Shown here piece by piece: positions 23,890 through 37,502 of a stretch of DNA of 64,000 bases. The stretch is from positions 21,823,166 to 21,887,165 of the forward strand of contig OZ038312.1 in NCBI GenBank assembly GCA_964035775.1, written 5' to 3'. Source of the stretch: Osedax frankpressi (lineage: Eukaryota; Annelida; Polychaeta; Sabellida; Siboglinidae). Under the pieces are notes generated by a model, which saw only the letters and a program-made list of their open reading frames with translations, was not told the DNA's origin and ran no database searches. The position numbers and the translations under genes are program-made. The number at the start of each line of letters is the position of its first letter. Position 1 is the first letter of the stretch.

Positions 23890-26800
23890 ATGGGGACTAT
23901 TCCTAAAACTATAACTTTTGTTACTGGTAATTCAAACAAATTAGAAGAAGTAAGGCAAATGCTAGGTACCAAATTTCCATGCACATTGAAATCTAAAAAG
24001 ATTGATTTACCAGAATATCAGGGTTATATTATTATTAATATATAATTATTATTGTATAACTTACTTAATTAAGGCAATAAAATAGGTGATATCAATATAA
24101 TTTATACTAGTTACCGATGTAAATAAATAAATAAAAGAATGTGGAAAATGCATATTTATTTATATTAAAATTTATCATAAAATCTATAAGTAATGAATTT
24201 GGAAATATATGTTGATACTATTAAAACAAATATGCATGTTCTTAAAATATTTCATTAATATACCATTGATCATCAAATTACGAAATATATATATTAAAAG
24301 AGATAATTTTTTTGAACGAGTTTAAATAATTTTTTCAAATCAAATATTTTAATATTGGTAAAATTTATAATATAAACATTTAAACTTTATTATATTTGAT
24401 ATATCTATTTTTTAAGTTTTCATCAATTATAAAATAATTTTATTATGTATATTCAATATTGTATATATATTTCAATTTGTTGCCAATGGTAACATGATAA
24501 TTTAATTATTGTTAACCCTTTACAAATTTCAAATATGATATCTTTTGGAATTGTGCTATATTTATAAGTATCTTTTAATAAATAATATTGATCAGTTTTA
24601 ACTTCATATTCCTTTATAGCTTCTTTATATAATATAAAATCCTCCTCATGGGTTATTTTTTGTACTAAAATAATATTAATATCTGTATTAATAAATGCAT
24701 TCACTATCTATAATATTTTTATTAATAAACATGATATTAGATATTGTATGTCGTTATATAGGAATTTAAATTAAAATATATTTTACGAAATTTTATAAAT
24801 TATTTAAATTTGGCGCTCCTATAAAGTTTCAAATTTTAAATATACAATTCAACAATTTATACAATTTAAATATACAATTCAAATAATTTTATAATTATAT
24901 ATTATAATATTGAATAAACATATATTTTATATGTAATAATTATATTATATAAACACGATTTACGAATTATTCTATATATAGAGTCTAACAAATATAATAC
25001 ACTAAAAAATATACATTTCCCTTTATTTATATTGTTATAAAATAATTTTGGTAAACTATAGTTTTACTATAGCATATATGCTCAAATTCTAGTTATGGCT
25101 AAATTGAAAATATAAATTTTAAGTAATATATCACATTAACTATTAATATATCTAGTATAGTTAGTTATTTCAAGTTTATTCCGTATATATGGTATGAAAA
25201 AATTTTATATTGAAAATAAATATGCATTTTACACATATTTTTCTATTTACGGTAACTAGTAAAAGTTCTATTGATATCAATGCAATATCTATATTTAATA
25301 ATCAACAATGTATGAACCACAAAGGCATGAAAATTATAAAAATAAAATTATTTGTAAACAATCTAGCATGTTTCACAGCCTATCTAGCAAATTCCGTGAT
25401 AAACATTAAAAATGGGTGTATTAAAAATAATATGATTGAAAAACAAAAATCGATCTATAGACACCGATTAGTCATTGTTGAATAATTAAACTATAAATAA
25501 TTTAAAATAATTTTATACAACTTAGGATTTGTAAAATACATTACATTTTTTTATAATCATAGCATCCTAATTTATATTTTTTGAAAAAAATAAGCTACTT
25601 CTCGGCATTTACTAGATAGGCATGTCTTTGTCGTTCATATGTGTATGATTTAAATTTTATAGATATTAAAGTGATCTAGATATAGCTTTTATCTGTTATA
25701 TTTAGATATTTCGAAATATATACCAAAGATGACACATTTTAATATTGTTAACAAATAAACATTTTCTTCATATTATTTTATTTTTCAACATCGATGTCAA
25801 ATTAATACGGGGCAATAAATGCATATTGTTTACGACATTAAAAATTTCATACCGTCTTTATGTAATATATATAGTAATCTTTTATATATAGTACTCTTTT
25901 ATAGCTATCTCTTAATTTGTTTATTATATTTATATACTCCGAACCTTGAATTCCTGAAATGTATGTAATTTATACAAATCAATTATAACTAGGTTGAAAA
26001 CAATCTATCATCGAAGTTAGTTTCTTTAAACGATATTTATGCATTATTAATATCATGCTTTTGATATATGTAACTCATGTATGGCTGCTTTAGTATAATT
26101 TAAAAATTGCAATTGCAATTTGAATTTGAATTTTTTTTATAATTTGAAAGATATTGAAATTACTATTATTTTAATTATTATTGTAAATGATATAAACTAT
26201 TTCAATACCTATATTTAAATATTACATTTATGAAATAAATTAAACTAATTCTTATCTATATCAATTTATATAGTTCATTATTCATTATAAAATTAATTTT
26301 ATATATTTTCTCTAATTTATTTCTTTAAATAATAATCACATGTATTTTATATTGTAGATGGACAACTATTGATTATATAATTTTTTCCAATCTGCCAATA
26401 TTTAATCTCTAAATTTTAAACTACTTTTTAACCCCCCATTATTGTAACTAATTTTAAAATATTAATATCTGAATAAATATAAACATTCTTTTATATATTT
26501 CCATTTAATAATCTTTGACGGATGAAATAATCGTTGGTAAATTATGTATGCGAATAATAAAATATAAGTAGATTCAAGATTTAAATGAGAGTACATATTC
26601 ACTATATTAGAGTGGATGTGGTTTATTTTACTGAATTAGATCAACGTGGTCTTGAAAATACATTGCATAATATGTTGACTCGATCCCTAAAAATACCGAC
26701 AGTAGCTCTTTATCCCTACTTTTAATAAATTATTAACAAAAATATAGAAATTTTTAATCATTTTAATAAAAAATAAATATTACTTATTTGCTTCTCTAAT

Positions 26801-27844
26801 ATCAAGACATTCGTTGTACATCAGGTGAGTGTGATTATATTAGTGAACGTAAATGTCTGGAGGCAGCGAGAATCTTAAAAGAACCTCTAATCGTCGAGGA
26901 TACAAGCCTCTGTTTCAATGCTTTAGGTGGCATGCCTGGACCTTATATCAAGTGGTTCCTCGATAAAATACAACCAATAGGTTATTATATAATTTAAATC
27001 ATATTTGTAAATATATATTAAATATAGACCTTGGGACCTAGATAGTAATATTTGTATTCTGTTTATTTAATAAGAGATTATATCACATTAATAATGCATT
27101 ATAGTAACATGATTACTATAGATCAGTCTAACTTAAAATACTATTGTCTTATAAAAATGTATTGTAATATTATTCATATGTTAATATTGTAATAATAATT
27201 TATATTTCCTAACTGGTAATTATCTAAATAGGTTTGCATAAGTTATTAGCTGGTTTTGAGGATAAATCTGCCTATGCGCAGTGTACTTTTGCATACTGCG
27301 ATGGATTGTCCGACAAGGTTATTTAATACATTATTCTATGCAATTTTATTCATTTAGTTTAATTATTTATAATTACTTAATATCTAATATTTTACAAGAT
27401 GATTAATTTAATAACTAATTTTTAATTTATAAAATTATTAAATATATTAAATATATAAATTATTAAATATATAAATTATTAAATATATAAAGTTTATACT
27501 TTCGCTCTCAGGTAATTCTTTTCACTGGTCGAACCCATGGAATTATTGTAGAACCTCGAGGTCCAAACAGTTTTGGATGGGACCCGTGCTTCCAACCAGA
27601 AGGTTTAATTAATAGTTTTAATTAATGTTTTTTCTTTACACAATATTCTTATAAATGTTGAGAAATACAATTAAATTTATTTATTCAATATCAACAATTG
27701 GCTATAAATCAGTAATTAAAATCAGGTCTTATCAAAACTTATGCTGAAATGGAGAAATCTCAGAAGAACACACTGTCACATCGATACAAAGCCCTGCAAG
27801 TCATGCAGAAGCATTTTATAGATTTAGCTGGAGCCAAAGCTTAA
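23890..27844 (+). CDS. ITPA: Inosine triphosphate pyrophosphatase, copy B
   Basis: This is the second ITPase gene, 1.6 kb downstream of copy A and on the same strand. Exons 23890-24022, 26825-26980, 27232-27317, 27512-27602 and 27726-27844 have exactly the same lengths and phases as copy A and give 194 codons. Landmarks are [44 protein letters not shown] with [45 protein letters not shown] and LSHRYKAL. It keeps the canonical TGN loop and LEEV, so it looks like the conventional enzyme of the pair. Exon 3 is identical in DNA sequence to copy A, while exon 1 differs at about a dozen of 44 residues. Intron 1 (2.8 kb) contains two pieces of the long-TIR element family. A candidate AATAAA is at 28139-28144. 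Confidence 0.96.
24090..25398. mobile_element. Long-TIR DNA element, copy 3, inside ITPA-B intron 1
   Basis: It is nearly collinear with 15230-16535, and long stretches are almost identical, including the whole interior from the TACCGATGTAAAT word to the right arm. The left arm is cut short, starting about 85 bp inside the terminus, within 70 bp of the exon 1 donor of ITPA-B. The right terminus is degraded (CTAGCAAATTCC). It is younger than, or sequence-homogenised with, copy 2. Confidence 0.8.
24453..24704 (-). pseudogene. Short coding-like block carried by the TIR elements
   Basis: An 83-codon frame includes [41 protein letters not shown] and [10 protein letters not shown]. The copy in the element at 15.1-16.5 kb (about 15650-15850, minus strand) encodes the same block, with a few substitutions such as D for V and A for T. 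Amino-acid composition and the survival of the frame in both copies suggest it once coded for something, perhaps part of an element protein or a captured host exon. I do not recognise the family and it may no longer be expressed. Confidence 0.4.
25604..25850. mobile_element. Left-end fragment of the long-TIR family in ITPA-B intron 1
   Basis: It begins TCGGCATTTACTAGATAGGC and then jumps to the inner arm (ATGTCTTTGTCGTTCATATG). Its further sequence (ATTTTTCAACATCGATGTC) matches the arm of the 11.5-12.7 kb element rather than the 15.1 kb one. The matching right end is missing. Confidence 0.7.
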
Positions 27845-28129
27845 TACCTTGGCATATCATATCGGACTCGGATACAATTGTTATGTTATTTCTTTATTTC
27901 TAGTACAACAATAACATTTTTTTTACACTTTTCTAGTATTATTAAAGTCACTTTTATTTAAATTTTATTACAGATAAATGCATAATAAATTAATTTATCG
28001 TATAACAATTCCAATCATTTACTAGAAATGATCATCATAAAGATGCATTTACATGATTAATTTGATATATAACAAGGCATTATTAAATATACAATAACAA
28101 TATAATATATTATAAAAGTGAAAATATAT

Positions 28130-28144
28130 TTTATTTGCAATAAA
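28130..28144. terminator. Facing poly(A) signals of ITPA-B (+) and the Ldh2-like gene (-)
   Basis: TTTATT at 28130-28135 reads AATAAA for the minus-strand gene and AATAAA at 28139-28144 serves the plus strand. The two stop codons are only 372 bp apart, so the two 3' ends probably overlap or nearly so. The assignment is tentative because AT-rich DNA yields such hexamers by chance. Confidence 0.4.
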
Positions 28145-28215
28145 AATATATTATGTTTATTTTTCATTTAATTCAATTATAGAAGATATAATATTTACAT
28201 CATTTGATGGATTAG

Positions 28216-31200
28216 TTAAATAATCTTCTCTACTTTCAGTTCATTCGACAATTTATCCTGTAAAATACAAAATCATTATTTTCAAATAAATTAATATATA
28301 ATTTTCTATTCAAATAGTGATTATTATTATGCAATAACATCACATTACATAATTGACAAAATATATCTTATTATTTTTAAATAGTTATAAATTTCTTTTA
28401 AAAAAATATATAAATATAGATATGCAAAATATTTATAATATTTCAGCTGACTACTACCCACAATAACGCCACCCCACTTCCACTGACTACATATGACTAC
28501 TGAGAAAATAGTACCGAATACTAATTGACATCCGTCAATGTACTTTTTGTTGGGTTATTTTAAAAATAAAATAACCAATTATTTTCAGAACTTTATAACC
28601 AACAATAATAATATACTTGATGAATTTGTATTCTTAAAGGTATCATTACTGATGGGTAATAAAAACATGATCTAACTAAGGAGGCTAGGGATTTTTACAA
28701 ATTTTTCATTATATCTTTATCCCTCAGTAAATAAAGTAGACAGATCCTAATATAAGATTGAACAACTGTGCACTCATAACCTGTTAGTTTCGCAATTTGA
28801 TTTCGCATCAAACTTAGCTTTACATTTGGAAACATCTAATTTCTAATATAAAAAAATAATACATGATTCTGTGCTTTATGTCATTTTAAAACTTGTTAAT
28901 ATATTTTTTAATATTTGAGTTATTTAGCAAATCTTTGAATATTTGTTACATGAGGATATATATCTTTTAAACTAATATATTATATGTCCATTTTTATCTT
29001 TCTTTATTCAGGTTTTAATAATATATAATTTATAATATAACAACAAACATATAACACTTTCACCTAAGTAAGAAGATATTTAGTATAATTGATTCTTGTC
29101 TTATTATTTATATTTTATATAACCATCTACACAAAACACTAGGAAAACAAAATATAGTATATAGATCTATATAATATACTTTAATATCCCAGGTCTATAT
29201 AATATACTTTAATACCCCAGGTCTATATAATATACTTTAATTTCCCAAATCTATATAATATACTTTAATTTCCCAAACTATATAAGATACTTTAATTTCC
29301 CAAATCTATATAATATAATTTAATATCCCAGGTCTATATAATATACTTTAATACCCCAGGTCTATATAATATACTTTAATACCCCAGGTCTATATAATAT
29401 ACTTTAATATCCCAAATCTATATAATATACTTTAATATCCCAAATCTATATAATATACTTTAATTTCCCAAACTATATAAGATACTTTAATTTCCCAAAT
29501 CTATATAATATAATTTAATATCCCAGGTCTATATAATATACTTTAATACCCCAGGTCTATATAATATACTTTAATACCCCAGGTCTATATAATATACTTT
29601 AATATCCCAGGTCTATATAATATACATTAATATCCCAGGTCTATATAATATACTTTAATATCCCAGGTCTATATAATATACTTTAATATCCCAGGTCTAT
29701 ATAATATACTTTAATACCCCAGGTCTATATAATATACTTTAATACCCCAGGTCTATATAATATACTTTAATATCCCAGGTCTATATAATATACTTTAATA
29801 TCCCAGGTCTATATAATATACTTTAATTTCCCAAATCTATATAATATACTTTAATTTCCCAAATCTATATAATATATTTTATTTTCTGATTTTAAAAAGG
29901 GTGGTTTGCAACATCCCACTAACCATGATGTCTATGACATTACGGTGGTAAGGAATTCCTCCATTGTTATCGCACATTTGCATGTGCAGTCTCTCAGGGT
30001 CACCAGCCACCAATACAGGGTTTTCTGGGTCAACCTGATGACCCATATGTTATTTATAGATTAAACTCGTAAATCTATAGTAATTACTTTAATAATTTAG
30101 TATTAAATCGCAATTTGTAAGATAATGATAAGATCTAAAGATAAACTGATAAGTACTAAATAGATAACTTATAAGCATTAATGAGATAACAAACTGATAA
30201 GTCCCTATGAGCTAAAGTGATGGTAAACTGACAGGTACTGATTGACGGCACATCTCCATGAGGTCAGACAGACGATGTTTAAAGCCGGGAGCAAATGCAT
30301 CTGGGTCTATTGCGATAAAACATTGGCCCTGTGGGGGGGGGGGGTGGAGTTAGGGGGCCAACGTTGTGGGTATGCGTATGTGTGTTCGCTGAAGTGTCAT
30401 TCAAATACAACGTGTAATTTGCGATCATATGTGTCGAGAATTTATATAAATGATAGGATAGAATCATATAGATATTGGATAAAGAGGATGTACGTTGCAG
30501 AATATATATGATAGATTGGAGTTGAATGATTTTTGCAAAGGATATTAAGTAAACAATGTTATTATTTATTTATGACTAATAAAGATTTCATAAATAATTC
30601 ATAGTTATGTCTTTTCCGGTATCATGAGCAAATTTATAAAATCTAAAGTAAAAACTTTTTTCTATATCTGAAGTTATCGAAGCTAATGGAAAATATAATA
30701 ATTAAATAATATATAAATTAGGTATATAATAGGAAGTAAATTAAGTTAGTTTATATTTTTATATATTTGTATATATTTATATATATTTATATATATTTGT
30801 ATATATATTTTTATATATTCGTATATATATATGTATATATTTATATATATTCGTATATATTTGTATATGTTTATATATATTTGTATATATTCGTATATAT
30901 TTGTATATGTTTATATATATTTGTATATATTTGTATATATTTGTATACATTTTTATAGTGGTGTATTATATTCAATATTTGCTTATAGAAACATCTGTTA
31001 TTACATTTTAATTTCAAGTAACGAAATTAGATCGAGTGTATTATGTGCTGAGTGTAATATTATGGCGAGTATGCTATTACAATAGTTTAGATATTATATC
31101 AGTTATTATTAAAAATGTGGGTATCAAAATTGAAAAGAAAATAAATATTTTAATAGTTATTTTAATAAATATTTAAATTATCAATAATTTTGTATTAAGA

Positions 31201-34200
31201 TATTACCCAATCTAAGTATTGCCCAGCAAATAATCCAGATGATTTCATTTTTTGTGTGATAATGTTACAAATATTTTCTTATAATCAAAATATGTAGAAT
31301 TTATTTATATTTTTATTATTTCATATAATGATTACATATTTCTGCTTGTTGAGAGTGAATTTGAGGTCATTATTGTGATAGTATAACTCTAGATTTGTAG
31401 TCAGGATATTATCCAAGATTACCAAGGATCTCCCCATAATCTTGGATATTATGTTAACATTTTTAAACTTAAGTAATTTTGGTACGGAGTATTGCCGCCA
31501 GTATATATTAATATTGAATTGTAAAGCAAATGGCTGAGGATATTATCTTTTGTATCCAAAAGTTAGGGTATGATCAATAATTTGCATATAAGTATACAGG
31601 TATATTAGAGCATATAGTATACAGGTATATTAGAGCATATAGTATACAGGTGTATTCGAGCATATAGTATACAGGTATATTAGAGTATACAGGTCATTTT
31701 ATTATGAAATGGAGAGAAAATCATATAAATATTTAAATTGCATAACTGATTTTGATTGGTCTGTAGCAATAACCAATGAAAGTATGTCTAACTAGGTCGG
31801 CAACGCGGTCGTTCAATTTCCACGAGCGGATATTGCTGCCGTATTTCGAATCTGACATTATGCCGGTAAAGATCTCGACGAGCATGGCAAGTCCATAGCC
31901 TTTGTATCCGCCTTTTCGATTAAATAGATCTCGTTAAAGAACAGTCGCAACTAACCTCGCCCCGATTACAACTATCTATTCTCTTCGGCCACTAGATTAA
32001 ACTGGTAATCTAATTCTCCGGGTAGACTGTTCAATGCGATCTGTTCATACCATGCTTAGGAAAAACGCAAGTAAAATCGGTGTGAAGTTTACAGTGTATA
32101 ATGTACAATGTACACTGTACATCTTACGCTGTACACTGAATTGTACGCACTGTGCAGTATAATTAATAGATAAAAAATAAATCCTAGATAATGTAAAATG
32201 TATAAACAAAGCACTAATAGTACGGATGCCTAGATATCAATTTCAGAGAGATTTATTGACGATTTTAAATGTGATAAACTAGAATAAATGTTGTTCAAGA
32301 CTTATTGATAAATATAATTTAAAAAAACGCTTTGAATAATTACTATAAATAATATTTATTTTATAAGAAAGGTAATTAAAAATAGAATATCAAATGTTCA
32401 TAGATATCATATGATAAAGAAAATCATAGTCGCTTTAAATATTACGATATAACTAACTATTGAGTTCATTACCACCCAGCGGTAATAGAGCTCCTTGACC
32501 TCCTAGCATGACCGTTGGGTCAGTGGTAGATACTCCCTTACTGTCCACTGCCCAGCCAGTTGGAATATCTGCACCCTTTACCTTGGCCAGTTCCAACTGA
32601 GTGAAATCAAATATGCTAGATTTCCGATGAAGTAATTGTAGATTCAAACTAAGCTATTAACCAAGTTCAATTGTTTATTACAAAATTGATTGTTAGGACT
32701 CGATCAATATTCAACAGTTGATTATTTGAACGATTTGAATTTAATAAAATAAATTAGCAAATGCTTAATAAAATAGGTAATTACACCTACAGATTATTAT
32801 GTGACAGGATTTAAACTACTAATACATACATACCTTTCCAAGAGCTACAGCAGATGTCGCCATATCTAATAGGAAGTTGTCTTCTGGATCTTTTGAAGGC
32901 GCTGATAATGATATTGGATTCGTTCCAAGTACAGGCTGAAATAATAGTTATAAATAATAGATATATATATATATATATATATATTTATAAACTATAAATC
33001 AATTATATTATATTTGTTAATCGTGTGCTTACAGTGTATATATATATAAATTTAGTTAACAACTACATTGAAACCTGTTTGCCCCTAGTTGCTACTTGCA
33101 GAGGTGAAGAGTTTGTGAAAGTCAATCCCTATAAATGCAATTGTACTGTAAATTGTATAATTATATTTTATCTTGAATTAAATCAAAAAAGAATGCAAAA
33201 AAAATATATAACAATTTTTCTAATATAATTAACTCATCTACGAATTATTATTAAAAAACTAAACAATCTGTAACAATGTTACTAAAAAGTTAGAAATTCA
33301 GATCTCCATTCAATGGAATGGTAATTTAAATAATTTATTGACATTTAAAAATAGTTTATTGCTTTAAAAATAACCAGATTATACCATTATTTTGTTTATT
33401 TTTTATAACTGATCTAATCTACCTATGTTAAGAAACATGATTCATAAAAAAATGTACTAGGAACAAATTGAAACTCTTCACTATATTAAATATTTATAGA
33501 TATTGTTTATTGTTTTATTCACTAGCTTGACGTATCTTATGCTTAATTTAAAGATAATCAAACCAAAAGTCCTTCTCTGCTAGCAAGTAAACTGTACCAC
33601 CCCGCAATTCCAAAATGATTTGAAGCTAGTGAAATGATTATAATATTAAGACATATTATTTAATACAATACAAAGGAATCTGAACTATGTATCCAGAATA
33701 AACAGATAACTTCGATATTTTAAATTTTATATAATATATAAAATTAAATAAACAATAATACCATGTTACTTTTAGTAATAATAAAGATATATATTTAATA
33801 TTAAAATTAATTAAAAATATGTCTGTAATATTTACAGATGTGGTGTCTTTATTTTTATCTGTATATTGTCGTATTTTTGGATTTGATTAAATTACAAATT
33901 TAAACATTATTAATAACAAAATACAAATAAATGATAATTACAAATATAGTAACAATAATTAGTAATAAAAATATAATAATCTAAGACAAATTTCAATAAT
34001 TGTTTATACACCAGACTTATCTGCATATTCATATTAGATGTAATCAAATATATTAAATTATTTTTTTTTTTTTATTTTTAAATTATACTTGAATTTAATA
34101 AAAGAATTTAACAGATTATTTATAAATTATGATCATTTATATACTCTTTATGATATAAAGTTTTACAAAATATTTATAATCAAAAAGTGAATCAAATAAA

Positions 34201-34638
34201 AGTGATATATTATAAATAAGAAAATCAAAATCAAATCCATGTATTCTGATGAAGAGTGCAATGGATATAATATTATAATATTACAGTTTATATTTACATT
34301 TAGCAGTCACCATCCCTATTCCGCTGCGTTTTGCCTTGTCGATGGCGATTTGCATGCAATAGTTTCCGACTACTGGACCTAATAGATTTCTGCCATCCAC
34401 GTATCCAGTGGATGCCCTTTCCTTTATCAACTCGGGTTCACCGATATTAGCAGTCATGCCATGGCGCTGATCATTAACGTACATCTCTGAAATTCGATAT
34501 ACTACAGGCTATACTTAACTATATACAAAATTGAATTATATATACATTTAATTAAAAACTATATTATATAGTTACTATAATAGTATAATTATCATAGTAT
34601 TACAATAGTATTACATTAATATATTGTATTAATGTATA

Positions 34639-34670
<32 letters not shown>

Positions 34671-35017
34671 TATATTTCAAGAGTATATTCAATTAAAGAA
34701 TATATATTAAATGTATGCATTTAAATTGTGATTAAAATTGTACAAGATAAATTACTGGGTAAATTTCTAACTTACTGAATTATTAAATTATTAAACTATA
34801 TATTTGTTATTTTGGAATATAATTGTCAATATTATACAAATATACCTAATCGATTAAGTCCATGACTGAAGTGTCCCCTGTAATCAGCCTCTACAAGTAC
34901 ATCTGCTAACTGTGTAGCATGTTTTGGAGTAACTTGCATCACTTGCATACATCTTTCGATAAAACTTTTGGCAGCAAGATTCTTAACTCTTATTGCCATT
35001 ATCGATATAGATTTCAA
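28216..35017 (-). CDS. Ldh2/malate-dehydrogenase-like NAD(P)-dependent 2-hydroxyacid oxidoreductase
   Basis: The type-2 malate/L-lactate dehydrogenase family (relatives of archaeal MDH, AllD and YlbC) oxidises small 2-hydroxyacids with NAD(P). It is unrelated to Rossmann-fold MDH/LDH. Ten exons (minus order): 34846-35017, 34298-34486, 33564-33625, 33075-33128, 32834-32935, 32473-32596, 31793-31911, 30239-30328, 29924-30034 and 28216-28257, giving 354 residues. Every junction keeps frame with GT-AG. Landmarks are [125 protein letters not shown] and GGIPYHRNV. The catalytic-site histidines of SHG and SNHFG are present. No presequence is obvious; MAIRVKNL at codon 7 is an alternative start. The substrate cannot be told from sequence. 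The acceptor of exon 8 is preceded by 12-13 consecutive C on the sense strand. Introns hold several tandem arrays. Confidence 0.95.
29158..29882. repeat. 28-bp intronic minisatellite, about 26 copies
   Basis: The AT-rich unit of about 28 bp contains CTATATAATATACTTTAAT followed by a variable ATCCCAGGT, ACCCCAGGT or TTCCCAAAT tail. A block of five variant units recurs in the same order (about 29225-29320 and 29400-29520), evidence of multi-unit duplication. It lies in the last intron of the Ldh2-like gene, just downstream of the exon 9 donor (sense strand). Confidence 0.95.
30745..30955. repeat. TATATATTTGTA-type simple repeat
   Basis: Degenerate TATATATTTGTA/TATATATTCGTA units run for about 200 bp in an intron of the Ldh2-like gene. 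Tyr-Ile-rich frames on the plus strand are artefacts. Confidence 0.9.
31596..31697. repeat. 25-bp tandem repeat, about 4 copies
   Basis: Units built on AGTATACAGGTATATTAGAG are repeated four times with minor changes. They lie about 100 bp downstream (sense) of the exon 7 donor of the Ldh2-like gene. Confidence 0.9.
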
Positions 35018-36059
35018 ATTGTTAGAGTAGTTAAAATATTGAGATTATAGATGTATATATAAAAAATATATATTGTAATAGTTCAAATTAATATAAATAT
35101 TCTAGTATGACGTATATGGAATAGAAACACGCTTTATATACTTTTATAAATAATTTTAATTCTATTTATTTGAATTGACCTTTGACCAATATAGAAAATA
35201 AAAATCAATACAAATATAGAATAGTTTGTAGCGAACAGCCTCGGTAAATTTGTAATCGGTAAAAAAGTAATAAGTACTAAGTACTCTATGCATATAATGT
35301 GAAGTAGCTTTGCGGGTTTATGCATACATGAAATGTTAACAATTGTGAGTTTTAATTATTATGTTAACACTGGATTTAAAAAAACATTTAATAGGCATTA
35401 ATAGATTTTAAAAGAAGATTTCTATATGATATGTAATTAATTTTAACATTTGATAAATCTAATGTTTTAAATTGTAATCAATTTATGATACTGTACACGA
35501 ACCAAACTTTCTATTTTATAACGAATACAACCCATATACATATGCACTTATCGCATAAGAATAAAAATATATCGAATAGAGAAATATGGTATAATTACAC
35601 GTTAACGTTAACTATTAATAATAAAATAATAAATGTCGATAAAATAATAAGGTAAAAGAGATTAATAACATAAATTCATTGAATTTAATAATACATTCCA
35701 TGGTGTACGCAACAAAGGACTATGAACATGTTGACAACGATAAGTAAATCAAGCCTATACACTATAAATTTATATGAGTAATGAATTAATGAGTGAATGA
35801 CATTTATTTACTACGTGATGAAGAATACAAATAAAGACAGTGTATTTGGTTGAATTCACCTTCGTTACTCGATATACTATAGCAAATTTGTATATACAAT
35901 TGTTATTATATATTACATAATGATTGCAAGGAAGACGTATCGGGGTTCCCTACTCACATATGTTTTATCCTTAATATTAAGTTTCCCAGGCCTAATATTC
36001 AATGTATTGATATGTCAACGATGCTCTATATACATATTCAATATATAAGGCATATTATG

Positions 36060-36092
36060 TTTTACTTTTGTGATTAAATCACAAAAGTAAAA
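36060..36092. repeat. 33-bp hairpin palindrome
   Basis: Exact 16-bp arms (TTTTACTTTTGTGATT and its inverse complement) are separated by one base. Confidence 0.93.
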
Positions 36093-37502
36093 AAGAAAGA
36101 AGTCTATAATATGCATTTCTACAATCATCATTGCTAATTTTATATTTTTATTTGATAGTAGTAATTAATAATCGCATGTATAATTTATTTTTATTTTATT
36201 CTTTAATAAATTTTTATTTTATTCTTTATTTTAATTACTTTTTTATTTCTATATTTGATTTACTCCATGGCTTCACTCCTATGCCAATTATTATATTTGG
36301 TACTTTTAAATAAGAATGAATAGCTATATCCATAGGTGTTATTATCTGACGTGTGAAGAGGAATTTAATAGTTATAAATAAGGACATTACAAGTAGAAGT
36401 AATAACAAAAAAAAATACTTTATAAATATGACCCAATATAGATATACTTTTATTTTAAGTATTTATGAATATTTTTATAATTGATATATTTTGTTATATA
36501 TATTATATTTATATATATTATATATATTAATTATAAGATGTGTGATTCTTTACATATCTTATTTGTATATAATAACACTATAAATGAAATTCCTCTAATT
36601 ATTATAGTTGAGGATTTATACATTATTTATATATTATTTACCAATAATTATATAACATAAATACTTTCTATTCCCAGTAATATTCAATGTATTTGATAAA
36701 TTAAGTAATACACTTTTAATAGTTTATTAAGTAAGCTGTTTTGGATTGGGACGACTGTGGTATTTAAGAACAATCATTTAAGATTCTACGATTATAATTA
36801 TTTTATAATAGACATGACTACAAGATCTAAGTGATATATTAAATACATTATTAGGATGCAGAAGGTGTGAAATTCTACGACGAGAAAAGTATTAAAATAG
36901 TTAACAATAATAATGAAAACAATCAAATTGATCAGCATACAACTCGAAAGAGTGAAACAATTGAAATACTTTGCATTCATAATAACATATTACGCAATAT
37001 GTAAAGATAAAATGAGAATACGTATATTACCGTCAACATCGGAAATGTTAAGTTTATGCGATATAGCAACGAGCTGGGATGACCTATAATCCTAAATTTA
37101 ATCTGTCGAAATCTTTAGTTTTTTACATCTACTATGTGGGTGAAAATCTTAGACGTTATCAATAATAACGAATCCTTAGTATATATAAAAATAAATAATG
37201 GTATAATAGCAAGTAAGCATGCATATACGCAGTCAATAGACTAAAGTAACCGCGAATATTAACATGATAACAATGTAATAGTTTATACTATAATAAATAC
37301 CATAATAAATTATAATATTATAACGTATATTACTATTTATATTTGAAAGATAGAATTTCACTTGTATAATTAACCATAACGATATATGTACAATGTACAA
37401 TGTACATTGTACAAAGTTATTCAATTAAATATTGATTAGACGATGCGATTGCAACAATTTTCTATGAAGAACTGTGGTTGGAGAATGTGATGATTATTGT
37501 AC

